From: Chrysomallon squamiferum
Lineage: Eukaryota > Mollusca > Gastropoda > Neomphalida > Peltospiridae
Direction: 5' to 3'
Assembly: GCA_012295275.1 (NCBI GenBank)
Contig: CM022676.1
Coordinates: forward strand, 18,508,689-18,558,688
Length of the DNA stretch: 50,000 nucleotides
The translations under genes and the position numbers were made by a program. Of this stretch, positions 27,702 through 37,521 are shown in pieces. Below the pieces are notes generated by a model, which was not told the DNA's origin, did no database searches, and saw only the letters and a list, made by a program, of their open reading frames with translations. Numbering within the stretch: the first letter of the stretch is position 1; every line of letters starts with the position of its first letter.

Positions 27702-28112
27702 TTACAATAACAATGTCACTGATGCTACTGGTTGCTGTACAAGTGGCTGGGACTGAATGACACTGGCTGCTTGCAATGCAGTTGTTGTCTGATCAGGACA
27801 CTGTATCACATTAACTGCCGATGTCACCGATGCAGCCTGCTGCTGCTATACAACTGTCTGCATCTGAGTGAATAAAAAAGAAAAGTTGTAAAAAATAAAA
27901 ATCACTAAAGAGTATGGTCATACAGATTCCACTGGTGACATTTCTTAAACAGAAAACTACACATAAAATGAAAACAATTTAAAATGTTTTACCTCGGCTA
28001 TATACTGCATTTCACATTTATTAGTTCACTTACATCTCCTTGCTTAACACCTGTCATCTGAGTGTTTGTGTCACATTCCATAAACTGCACTAGGCTTTCT
28101 TTCTTCTTATCA
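27702..28112 (-). pseudogene. CREB-like glutamine-rich activation domain fragment (two exons)
   Basis: The upstream part, ending at a GAT|GTAAGTG donor (28034), encodes ECDTNTQMTGVKQGD. The downstream part follows a strong acceptor CTTTTCTTTTTTATTCACTCAG at 27864 and reads MQTVV, a TAG stop, then QQQAASVTSAVNVIQ and QAASVIQSQPLVQ before TAA at 27702. The order TSA...V.QxP..QT...QAA..SVIQSQ recalls the Q1 region of CREB/CREM factors (QAAQPSVIQSPQ in vertebrates, from memory). No kinase-inducible domain or bZIP region is found nearby. The in-frame TAG six codons in and the early end argue for a pseudogene or partial duplicate. Other Q-rich factors (NF-Y, Sp) are alternatives. Confidence 0.4.
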
Positions 28113-28676
28113 GAAAACAGTCAACACTAGAGTGTGATAAAGTAGTGTTTTGTTAATAGTGTTAAAATAACTTACAACAAACAGCAAAGTCTTTTACTTC
28201 TAAGCTCAAGTTTATAACAGTTCGGAGACATCAACAAAGATGTCTAAATCAAATTACAATTCTCTATGTTAATATTTACACAGCTTCGTTAACATTTTAA
28301 GACAAAAGTCAGTCATACTTGAGAAATACTAATGAAAACTCACACACCGATACACCCACACACAAACACAACTGATAGGGTTTACCTTCATATTCTTGAT
28401 TACTGCATATTTCTGTAAAGTGAAAACATGTTAAAAGTAAATTCATTTTACTTATATCTGAATAGAAATGTGATTTCTTTTTTTCTACAAGTTATAATAG
28501 AAGAAGCATTTGCTCGTAGTCCGATATGTTTCACGTGTCGGCTTACATTAATTTGCCAACATTTAAAAATAAATATATATATATTTTTTAACTAAAATAG
28601 CCATACAAAATTTGTCCTAGTCATTCAAATGAACTCATAAGAAATGTTCAAACAAACTTTGACAAAAATGGAATTA

Positions 28677-28746
<70 letters not shown>
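28677..28746. repeat. (TTA)n microsatellite
   Basis: A pure ATT/TTA run of about 70 bp. Confidence 0.95.
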
Positions 28747-28769
28747 GCGGGTAACTAACCCTAGTGGAA

Positions 28770-29215
28770 CTGAAATGGAAAATCAATAGCAAATTCTAGG
28801 TAATAGCGTTATCTCCCATGACTAATTGCTCAGTCAACCAACCGATAATTCTTTAACCTAACGGTTTAATAGTTCCCTAGAAATGTTCGCTGGTGTGACC
28901 TTAGCCAATTAATGTTCGAATGGAAGAAGAAAAACAATAGCAAATACTTCGTTACAGATTTATCTCCTACGATTACTTGTTCCGTTAACAAACCGATAAC
29001 TTTAACATATCGGGCTGGAAGTGCTCGCTGGCTTCATTGTAGCATTAGTGTTTATAAATATAAGTTGGCAAATTAAGGTCAGCCGATACGTTCAACTTAT
29101 GGAACTACAAGCAGTTATTTTATGTGAAATAAATACTTGCGATAAAATTATTAACAGTGGCTCTTATGTTATAACCTGTAGAAAACATCGGTCAAAAAAA
29201 AATAATCTGTTTAGG
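28770..29215. repeat. Dispersed repeat with TTATCTCC cores, left copy
   Basis: Two tandem, diverged sub-copies (about 28780-28915 and 28916-29050) each contain AATAGCAAAT, TTATCTCC and CAACCGATAA-like motifs. A distal segment to 29215 follows. The core recurs inverted at 35068-35131 and the distal segment recurs direct at 35240-35400. The plus-strand frame at 29021-29230 is part of this repeat and shows no protein signature. Confidence 0.6.
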
Positions 29216-29371
29216 GCGACTAACCCATAGTTTTTGTTTCTATAATTTCCCGGTCGCCTAAACCGAACATATCACTAATTCAGTAATTGTATCTTGTGAT
29301 AACTTTTAATATTTTGTGACATTGGCTGTTACCTGTTGAACTTCATAACTTCAATAAGTTATAAAATCTGT

Positions 29372-29373
29372 AC

Positions 29374-29407
<34 letters not shown>

Positions 29408-29440
29408 GAAACAAGAGCAACAACAACAATAATAATAAGA
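29372..29440. repeat. (AAT)n/(CAA)n microsatellite
   Basis: An AAT run is followed by mixed CAA/AAT units. Confidence 0.9.
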
Positions 29441-29489
29441 AGAAATAAATTTTACAGTGCACTAAATATACGTGTATATATTTTTTTTC

Positions 29490-29869
29490 TCTGACGATGC
29501 TTCAATAACACGTGACGTTTGTTTGTGATGTACGTGAGATAAAAATAGCATGTCACTGCTATATGACAAATACAAAGGTATACTAGGGTGTTATTTACAA
29601 CGATCTGACAAATTCATTGTTAACAAACTCTCTGCCCATAAGTGTAGAAATGAACCGTGAAAATATGAAATTATTTACATTTGTCATCATTTCAATAAAG
29701 ACGATATAGACAACCCAATCAATAGCAGCGATAGAAACAAATACAATAACATATTATACACTGGTTGAAACGGGTGATATTTCAAAAGGAACGTTAGGTA
29801 AGAAGGAAGGAACTAATGATGAAAAAAAGAAAGACTGAGATGAACACACGCAAAGAAATAAAAAATATA

Positions 29870-29870
<1 letters not shown>
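29490..29870 (-). other. Cassette tail, copy 1 (without P domain)
   Basis: The sequence around ACGATCTGACAAATTC (29600-29640) is nearly the same as at 23310-23340 and resembles 21800-21850. The flank TATACACTGGTTG at ~29756 matches 23723. The P-domain frame that lies between these marks in copy 2 is missing here, so the copy carries a deletion. Confidence 0.45.
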
Positions 29871-29946
<76 letters not shown>

Positions 29947-29983
29947 TAAATTAAATTAAATTAAATTAAATTAAATTAAATTA
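29871..29983. repeat. (AAT)n then (TTAAA)n microsatellite
   Basis: An AAT run passes into a pentanucleotide TTAAA run. Confidence 0.95.
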
Positions 29984-30021
29984 ACACAATATAAAACACA
30001 TTGTAGTTTCAAATTAGTTAC

Positions 30022-30079
30022 CTGAAAAATTTCTGATAATTTCTGTTTAACTCTGCTATTGATCACAGAGATCAGGGAT
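30022..30079 (-). pseudogene. Cassette exon E2, copy 1
   Basis: The acceptor TTTATTTATAG and donor TTTCAG|GTAACT bound a 58-bp exon that reads INSRVKQKLSEIFQ in one frame. Joined to the phase-1 end of exon E3 copy 1, however, it meets TGA in the third codon. The frame is therefore broken in this copy, or the exon is skipped. Confidence 0.4.
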
Positions 30080-30172
30080 CTATAAATAAATAAATAAATA
30101 AAATGACATAAAGTAAAGCGAAGTAATCAGATATAGCATAAACTATAAACGGTACACTGAATTCTAGAGATA

Positions 30173-30501
30173 CCGGACCAATTATCCGGCGTCCTGAAAT
30201 CCCGAAAGACCAGAAAACCAGAACTTTTTCCCGACGTAATTTTCATACTTTGCGCGCGCGGGTTTTGTCCTCACCAGACCGGAACTACTCTTTCAAGCCA
30301 CGTGCTGTTCATTCACTCGCCGCATTGTTTACGTGTCGAGCTCTCACAGTTGTGTATCGTCAATTTTCTTTCTTTATTTATTAATTTGTAATTTGTTTAT
30401 GCCTAATTATTCAGGAATTTAGATGCCTTGGGACCAGAAAACCGGAAAATCCAGAAATTCCGAATGCCTCAGGCCCCAAGGAGTCCCGATAATTGGTCCG
30501 G
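30173..30501. mobile_element. MITE with TA target duplication, 329 bp
   Basis: The left end CCGGACCAATTATCCGG and the right end (reverse complement CCGGACCAATTATCGGG) are near-perfect inverted repeats. Both are flanked by TA (30171-30172 and 30502-30503). Subterminal CCAGAAAACC motifs are also shared. It has no coding capacity. TA duplication plus a TTATCCGG-like end suggests a pogo/Tigger-type non-autonomous element. It sits in the intron between cassette exons E3 and E2 copy 1. Confidence 0.88.
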
Positions 30502-30861
30502 TACCTGTATTTAGGTGATAGTATTACAACTACTGCTACTGCAACTGCTACTACTACTACTACAAAAATAATAATTATTATTATAATGACGATACCATTA
30601 TTATTTTTATTTCTTATTCTTATTTTTTTATTTAATATTGTTGTTGTTGGTGTTGTTATTATCAACTATTCTTCGATATTCCCCATAAACCAGTGTGTTA
30701 GGTTTATGAAAAAAAAAATGAAAAAAAACGCGTTGAAGAAAATTCACACAAAAAATGTATAGCCTTTACAAAATAGATTACAAGTTCAAAATGTCTGATC
30801 TGATTTAAGTAAAAGTAATAACAGTACGGCATATATTAAATTACAATAAAATACACAATAC

Positions 30862-31041
30862 CTTCAAATTTCAAAATGTCCGTCTGCCTGAGAAAGTACG
30901 TTCTTTCTTGGTGAGTGTTTTCCTGGAACTGACAACGTCCTGTTTGACAGGTCACTGAAATATCTTCTGTGTATCGCTGCTTACAATGTCGTCTGCTCAT
31001 AAACACGTGACTGAAATCAGATGTCGTACAGGTCACGGCAC
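30862..31041 (-). CDS. Candidate coding exon E3 (phase 1-1, Cys-rich), unrecognised
   Basis: The acceptor TTTATTTACCGCTAAAG and donor TTTGAAG|GTATTG bound a 180-bp open exon, phase 1 at both ends. The peptide includes AVTCTTSDFSHVFMSRRHC, then ISVTCQTGRCQFQ and FLRQTDILKFE. Four Cys and Arg/Thr/Gln richness stand out, but I do not recognise a family. A paralogue with stop codons lies at 25343-25520. With exons at 31289-31396 and 31522-31794 it forms a phase-compatible series on the minus strand. Confidence 0.4.
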
Positions 31042-31139
31042 CTTTAGCGGTAAATAAATGCACATATTTATTACATACAATGCGTGCCGTGTAATGTAAG
31101 TGTGTTTCAAACCTGTTAAATATATATATTTTTCATTAC

Positions 31140-31240
31140 TTATTTTGTGTGTTAAACATTTATTTCTCACACTATATTGATGAAAAACTGATCGCTAACA
31201 AGTGTCTGTTATGTAGGTCAGATTAAAATAGTGTGCTAAT
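31140..31240 (-). other. Cassette tail, copy 0
   Basis: Plus-strand TTATGTAGGTCAGATTAAAA (31209-31228) matches 23248-23267 (TTATGTAGGTCAGATAAAAA), the same marker that ends cassette copy 2. This ties the exons at 31289-31807 to the same repeated family. Confidence 0.45.
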
Positions 31241-31288
31241 TTTTACTACAAAACACAATCTCCTTTTCATGGTCTTTTGTATACTCAC

Positions 31289-31396
31289 TTCTGTTGAATT
31301 CCTCAGCGAACAGACGAAGTATTGGAGCTTGATGTTTATCAAATATCCACGATCTGTATGTTTTTTCGTAATTCCAAATATCATCCCTAATGTAGT
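31289..31396 (-). CDS. Candidate coding exon R (phase 1-1), unrecognised
   Basis: The acceptor is TTCATCCAG and the donor a strong AGAA|GTGAGTAT, with 108 bp open in phase 1-1. It encodes YIRDDIWNYEKTYRSWIFDK, then HQAPILRLFAEEFNR, a charged amphipathic sequence with two Trp that looks like genuine protein rather than translated AT-rich DNA. The pyrimidine tract before the acceptor is poor. No family is recognised. Confidence 0.4.
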
Positions 31397-31521
31397 CTGG
31401 ATGAATTATCTGTTCTTCTATCTTCTTACTTGTTTTTGGTGTTGGTATATAATGTTATAACGGATAACACGCTGATAAAAATTGCATTAATCCAGACAAA
31501 ATCGAAGGTAATAATATTTAC

Positions 31522-31794
31522 TTATAATTTGTCGAACTTTCAGAAATCTATGAATATCTCCAATAATCGAAATATATTGATCTACAATATATCCAAAATC
31601 GTCTGCTTCAGATGCTTCTCGACAGCGACTTGATATTCTTATAGTGATGAGTCCGTATAAAAGTTTTAAATAATCTTCGTAATATATATCACACTGACGA
31701 GATGATAATATTAGTCTGTCTTCAATATAAATAATAAACTGGTGATATCGTTCAATGTGAAAATATAAATGTGTACAAGAAGGCTGAACAATCT
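31522..31794 (-). CDS. Candidate coding exon P (phase 1-1), weakly BTB-like
   Basis: The frame is open from 31807 to a stop at ~31482, with a donor ATTATAA|GTAAAT at 31521. If the weak AAAAG acceptor at 31795 is used, the exon is 273 bp, phase 1-1. The peptide includes ERYHQFIIYIEDRLILSS, YYEDYLKLLYGLITIRISS and CREASEADDFGYIVDQYI. It aligns by eye with the frames at 21889-22122 and 23471-23656. It has no ATG, so it is an internal exon or its start is lost. An AAAATGGCGGC element (31997) lies ~200 bp upstream and could mark a promoter. Confidence 0.4.
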
Positions 31795-32098
31795 CTTTTG
31801 GTTTATTTCACGATTTTAAATATAAATCCACACATTCGTTAATATTTAGCATATAAAATAAAATATTTAATAAAATAAACATTTGTATAAAATTAAAAAA
31901 TTGCATTACATAATTTATAAAAATAAACATGATGTCATTATTGCAGGAAGTTATATATAATTCTTATAGTATTGCAGGATATTATGCACATTCCGAAAAT
32001 GGCGGCTTCTACAGATAATCGCCATGTTGGGAGATAACTCCAAATCGATTGCACAACATCGATCGCTTGACTAGAAGTCGTTTTCGTATGTTGCTCGT

Positions 32099-32177
32099 CC
32101 GAGATCGGATGGTGTCGTGGTTAGCGTTCACGCTCGCTACGCTCGCTGCTTGGAGTTCAAATCCTTGCTCCGCTCGG
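32099..32177 (+). repeat. tRNA-like sequence (tRNA-derived SINE head or tRNA pseudogene)
   Basis: CCGAG at the 5' side pairs with CTCGG at the 3' side. An A-box-like TGGTGTCGTGGTTAGCG (32109-32125) and a B-box-like AGTTCAAATCC (32154-32164) are correctly ordered and spaced. The anticodon-arm region is a repeated GCTCGCT(AC/GCT) without clear pairing, and the T-stem is imperfect. It is not a confident functional tRNA. A SINE body downstream is not evident. Confidence 0.45.
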
Positions 32178-32270
32178 TAAATTTACCTTTCCTTTCTCGT
32201 TCCAGGTGATGTCGGTCATCAGTAAATTAAGGTAAATTAAGGGGAACATAAAGATAAGTTAGGTAAACGT

Positions 32271-32401
32271 AATAATAGTAGTACTGGAAATAGTAGGGCT
32301 AGTAATAATAGTAGTATTGGAAATAGTTGGGATACTAATAACAGTAGTACTGGAAATAGTAGGGCTACTAATAATAGTAGTACTGGAAATAGTACGGTAG
32401 T
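32271..32401. repeat. 33-bp minisatellite, four copies
   Basis: Units at 32271, 32304, 32337 and 32370 begin AATAATAGTAGTACTGG. The unit length is a multiple of three, so the minus strand reads an 11-residue Leu/Val-rich repeat, but with no gene context. Confidence 0.9.
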
Positions 32402-32509
32402 AATGATAGTAAATCTGTGCTCCATATTCATGATGTATTTAATACTAATTAGTCATAATACATGTCCTATTGAAAATGTAATATATTTCAAGTCTGCACC
32501 AGCTGGGAT

Positions 32510-32746
32510 TTACCTCAACGTTTTCTTTGACTGCATCCACCGGTTCTGCTGTAGCATTCCATTGAACTGCTTATTTGGTTTTGCTTTTGTCACCTTTGTT
32601 TTCTTTCCCTTTTCTTCCTCCTCTTTCTTCTTCTCTGTCAGCTCTTCTTCATACCTCTTGACACTTTCTTATTCTGTCAATGCCTCGGCATAAGTCATCC
32701 TCTTGATTTTATTTGAAGTCCGACAGATGAACCGTGGACTTTCAGT
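32510..32746 (-). pseudogene. Lys/Glu-rich C-terminal tail, possibly of a pogo-like transposase
   Basis: The minus-strand frame reads KLFQTTESPRFICRTSNKIK, then RMTYAEALTE, a TAA, then RYEEELTEKKKEEEEKGKK and QFNGMLQQNRWMQSKKTLR, ending in TAA at 32510. The sequence is protein-like across the stop, so this is a broken gene end. A charged Lys/Glu-rich tail of this sort is common at the C terminus of pogo/Tigger-type DDE transposases, but no catalytic block is nearby. The assignment is weak. Confidence 0.3.
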
Positions 32747-33059
32747 TGTTTGAAACAACTTAAATAAACTTAGAATGGACTATATCAATGCCAAAACTAC
32801 AGATTTTTGCCACTCAATATGAGGGCAAGAATTCGCCGAAGTTGTGGAGTAAAAGAAAACACATATTTCTTGCCTAATTACCACATATTACACAAGTTTC
32901 TTCTGCTGAACATAAACATTGGTATATGTTTACCTGTTATGACTAACCTTATTTGTATAGGACTAAAAAAATAGCTCTCAGTTCTGAAACCTTAAAATTC
33001 ACTTTTTTACAAACTTGTTGTTTTCATTATTTTCATGGCCACCATACTTCACATATAAA

Positions 33060-33820
33060 TGGCTGATTAACTACATTGTTTGTTCCAATGAGAGACAGGA
33101 AGGTTCTGTTTATATCAACAAAGTTCCAGAAATCGGGACAGAGCAGTATAGAGGTTGCAATTCATAATATACCTCGGGGGCCAGAATTGCCCCACCTTTC
33201 ACTATATACATATATTCAGACACAGAAACACCGACAAAAAAAACGCACATACACACACACACACAGACACACACGTCAGACGTGCACCCCAGTACTATAT
33301 CGCAGTTTTAACTGCAGGTTTTTCACACCAGCTACGAGCAGTCATCTGCACATCATTATCAGAACATCAGAGCGTTTCACGCAGCCACGATACAGTCCAC
33401 ACACAAACTCTTCAGCACGTAGATGTACATAACGCAAACATACGCACACTTACATCAACATCGCGCCAGGTGAAGCTGCCGCATCAGTGAACTGGTTCAA
33501 TGGTCTCTTATGATAATACCGTAACATTTAGCTGCGTTAAGTACCTAATAACCACACCTATCTGTTTGTAAACAGCTGATGTAGAATTGGTTTTCCCTTC
33601 AGGAGAATCACGCTTTTATTGTACCTGAATTGATCTTTTGTCGTCAGAGGGCGCAATGTGGCAGCGAAACCGACGAGTAGCAGTTCTTTATAAGCGGTCT
33701 CGTTTCTGCATTATGTTTGAAGGTTGTCTCGTTTCGGCATTGTGTTGACATTTCAGGATAGCAAAACGCGATTCCTCTACGTAAGAGTTACAGACAAGGC
33801 CAGGTAATCGATAGACTTTT
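33060..33820. other. Less AT-rich stretch with promoter-like features, unassigned
   Basis: A plus frame at 33076-33432 carries Thr-His repeats from a CA tract (33240-33275) and no domain. At 33640-33810 the base composition is more balanced, with TTTATAAGCGG (33688-33698, TATA-like), CAGAGGGCGC (33646-33655), a duplicated TCTCGTTTC(T/G)GCATT motif and a CTAC|GTAAGAG donor-like site at 33780. It could be the leader of a gene or a retroelement. I cannot show a coding exon. Confidence 0.3.
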
Positions 33821-34072
33821 AAGGCGATCGATGATTACGAATTTTCCTGATTTTGTATTGAAATAAATTTTACCCATGAGGATAGATGTTTGTGTGACAG
33901 GAGAAAAACTGTCATGTTTACATTTAGTTACATAACTCAACAGTATGTGGGCTCGGATGTTAAATGGTTATTTAATAACACCTTCCCAGTAATTCCCAGT
34001 ACAACTTAGTTTATGAATTTATGTCAGTAATTAATCAGATATCACAGTATTAAATTTAATTTACTGACAATA

Positions 34073-34130
<58 letters not shown>

Positions 34131-34777
34131 GTTTAAAAAAAGAAGTAAAAAAAGAAGAAAGGAAGAATAAGAATAATTATATAGCATTACATAAAATACT
34201 TATTGTTACTACTAATACTACCACGACTACTACTACTCGTTGGAGTAGTACATTTGTTTCATGTACTTACTACTTAATAATTTTAACCATATTAGCATCA
34301 ACCAAGTGTTAAGTTCTAAACAGGTATACTAATCTGACATTAACTAAGTAATTCATCTGTTAATTAATCAGAACAATTCTGCACGTACCAGTTGTAAACA
34401 GATTAAACAGAAATAATCAATCAATAGATTTTAATTAGGTTTTTATAGAAGCACCTATTAATAAGACCAGTGAATGGAAACTACAGCTAATTATAAATGT
34501 CATAATTGTGAAGTCATAATCAAGGCCGTTCATTTCTATTTATTTATTTCTATCCTTTTTCTTTTTATTTAATTCTGAATTTTTAATTATTTCTCTGTTC
34601 CGCTTTCTCTCGTTCATTTTTTCTTCTTATTATTCAATTTTTTTTTTTCATAGGCTTATCCAGAGACCAAACGTTTTTCAGTTTATAGTTCTTTCTTTCT
34701 GTTTAATTAATTAATTAACTAATTTATTTATTAATTATTATTATTGTTGTTGTTATTATTATTATTATTATTATTAT

Positions 34778-34809
<32 letters not shown>

Positions 34810-35040
34810 ATAGTAATAGTAGTAGTAGTAGTAAGAATCTAATATGTGTGTATGTGTTTGTGTAATAGATATATAGATTTATTTATTTTATTTTGTTTAT
34901 TATTAAGCAGAGAAAGAAGCGCTTTCTATATTTCTAAATATAAATAATACTCTATAGTGGCAGACACATACACGCACACCTGTCTATATACATATCTTTT
35001 ATGAAATTACGATTTATTCTTTGTCTTCACGGAAATATAC
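33821..35040. other. AT-rich stretch with trinucleotide repeats
   Basis: It holds (TAA)n at 34074-34130 and (TTA)n-(GTA)n at 34741-34832, otherwise AT-rich with no coding signal. Confidence 0.6.
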
Positions 35041-35400
35041 GAGAATGTACGATTGATTTCTTCGTAAAAGGTTTATCGGTTGGTTAACGGAACAAGTTAT
35101 CATGGGAGATAACTCTATAACCAAGTATTTGTTTTATTTTATATCTAAGAAGTTTAAACTGTTACTGACACTGGGAACTATTTGTTTGAAAGAAATGCGT
35201 GCGATAAAGTGTTCGATGAAGTTATCATTCGCGGATTTCTTAGCGTCTGGAATTGTTCGCTGCTTTTATTTCAGTTTTATAAATCAATTTGTCAAATTAC
35301 GGTAAGCCGTTATCCAACTTACAGAGCTACGAGAAAATCTTTTATATGAAATAAACATTTTCGAGTTATTAACAGTGGCTCTTGTCTTATAACTGATTAA
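35041..35400. repeat. Dispersed repeat with GGGAGATAACT core, right copy
   Basis: The reverse complement of 35068-35131 matches 28948-29002 (ACTTGTTCCGTTAAC and TTATCTCC). Sequence 35240-35400 matches 29020-29190 in direct orientation (TATTAACAGTGGCTCTTGT versus TATTAACAGTGGCTCTTAT). The plus frame at 35102-35305 is part of the repeat and has no recognisable product. Confidence 0.6.
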
Positions 35401-37510
35401 GAAATCTGTAATATAAATTGTTATTTTAATACTCTTTAAATATTTCAGTCAGAACATGTCACTACATCTTGTGATAACTTTTAATATTATGTAACTGCTG
35501 TTTAATGTTTCTTCATTTTGCAAAGATCATACAATTTTAAATTTATTAAGAGTTCTAATATTTATCACTGTCTGATCATCTGTTACTTGGTAAGAGTGAA
35601 AAAACCCTATTTAACACGATTTTTCTTTATAAACAATTCAGATTATAAATCATATTTCATGTTATACGTTTTGAGGATACATTTAAACAAAATTTGTTTC
35701 TAGAATGTTTATAATAATTACAATAATCTAGGGTTTATTTATGCTTGTTTTCATGAAGCATTGTTTTGAAAGTAAACAAAAATATAGGAAAGAAGTGTGT
35801 GTATGAACAGAATGTAAGAATCAGTTGTTTGGTTATATACCATTTGCATTTGTACGTCAAGAGTTGAAATCTAGCATCACAAAAAGCACTATATATAAAA
35901 ATAGAATATGGGTATGAGAGTCAGTTATTGGGTTATATATCATCAGCTTTTGTGTGTCAAGATTTGAAAAGAGTAAAAAAAAAAGAAAAAGAAACTAACA
36001 AAAAACAGAGTTACTCACCTTACTGAACACAAGTCTGGTTTAACAGAAAACCTTACTTTAACATCCCTTAATCTAGACAAACATGTCTTGTACAAATAAC
36101 AGACTAACAAAAACTATTATAAAAATATTCAGTTAACATCTGAATATTTTGGTAACGAAAAAAAAAAAAAAATTCTATTAATAATTTTGAGGTCAAAATC
36201 TAATGTAAGTTTCGTCAGCAAGCTAATATACAGTTGTATTGGTTTAATTATGAAAATAAAATAAAAATAAAATAAATAATTTCTTTATGAATAATTCTTT
36301 AAAGATGAAATTATAATAGTAATTCTAATAATTATTTTTATCTCAGACTGTTTACATTATTAAACAATGTTATATGATTAATGAATCATGTTACACATCA
36401 TAAGTTTAAATCTTTATAATAGTTTTAAATTAATGATTCTGTGTTTTATAATATCAGTGTCCATACATTGTACCTGACATTGTATGAAGAAAAATACATT
36501 TAATTAAATTATTTGTTATTTAGAAATGTGGAAATATATACATATCTCAATGGTTCTGTATATTTTGGTCAAAAAAAATAAAATAAAATAAAAATAAAAA
36601 TATTTTTATTAATAATTTAGAAATATTGATCTCTGTACAGTTTGTCAGCTTGCCATCACATGATTTTAGATCAAGAGCAAAACAACTGTAATATTTACTA
36701 TTGCAGAATTCTCAATATCCACACACATTTCAACATTTTACCATTAGTAAACAAATATAGCTGTATAGTAATGTTTTTATTTATTTTTAAATAATATTTA
36801 CTATTTTAGAATTCTCGGTGTGCAAATATACTTCAACATGCCTTTTCTCTAAAATATTTCACATTGGTGTTGTCGTTGTGTGATGCTGGTGCCAATGTCA
36901 CCATTCCTATCTTTGTGAGCAAATACTACTAGTTACTACTAGGTAATGTAATTATAACAATTTTACCATTTGAATTAGTTTGAACATTTAAATAAAGACT
37001 ATGTTATTACTATGTTATGCCTTCGTAAAATGTTCTGAACAGAAGTTTACCAACAGACTGCTGTGTATGATTTATTAAGTACAAAGTGTAAACAGTTAAT
37101 AACACTATATTATTACAATTCATTACTGACATGTTAAATTATTAAGTATAGAGTTATAATTAGTTATAAATACGAAGTTATAAGTAGTCATGGTAGTGGC
37201 AAATGTTTTCTTATAACTTTATTAACATGTTTGTTTATACGTAGTTATGTTAATAAAATTTAAGATGATAATCAAGGACTTGCTCATGTGAAAATGTTTA
37301 AATAATTTTCTGTTCCTGGTTTTACAGGGATCTTTGTTGAGATTCTCAACATAAAGACTGCAGCTAAAATAATGTGAACATTCTAAAAAGTAACTGAGAT
37401 GTCAGGTGAGCCTGTCATTACACAGTGGACTGAGACAAAAACATAACTGTAAACTTTGAATTAAGCTAATTAAGTTTAACGTGTTAGTCAACTTGGTTAT
37501 CAAGTCTTTT
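35401..37510. other. AT-rich stretch with small tandem duplications
   Basis: A ~98-bp diverged tandem pair lies at 35813-36000 (both copies carry CAGTT...GGTTATAT). A second diverged pair lies at about 36140-36240 and 36555-36660. No gene is seen. Confidence 0.5.
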
Positions 37511-37521
37511 AGGTTGGTGCT

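Noticed and set aside
31233-31633. Two hydrophobic plus-strand frames
   Set aside because: They are antisense to the phase-compatible minus exons P and R. Their hydrophobicity follows from the complementary charged codons.
33076-33490. Two overlapping plus frames of 118 and 111 codons
   Set aside because: Both run through a CA tract, have Thr/His repeats and no domain. I left the region as unassigned.
33641-33660. Possible CTCF-type site (AGAGGGCGC)
   Set aside because: Only the core matches, the flanking consensus is poor, and one site in 50 kb is not strong evidence.
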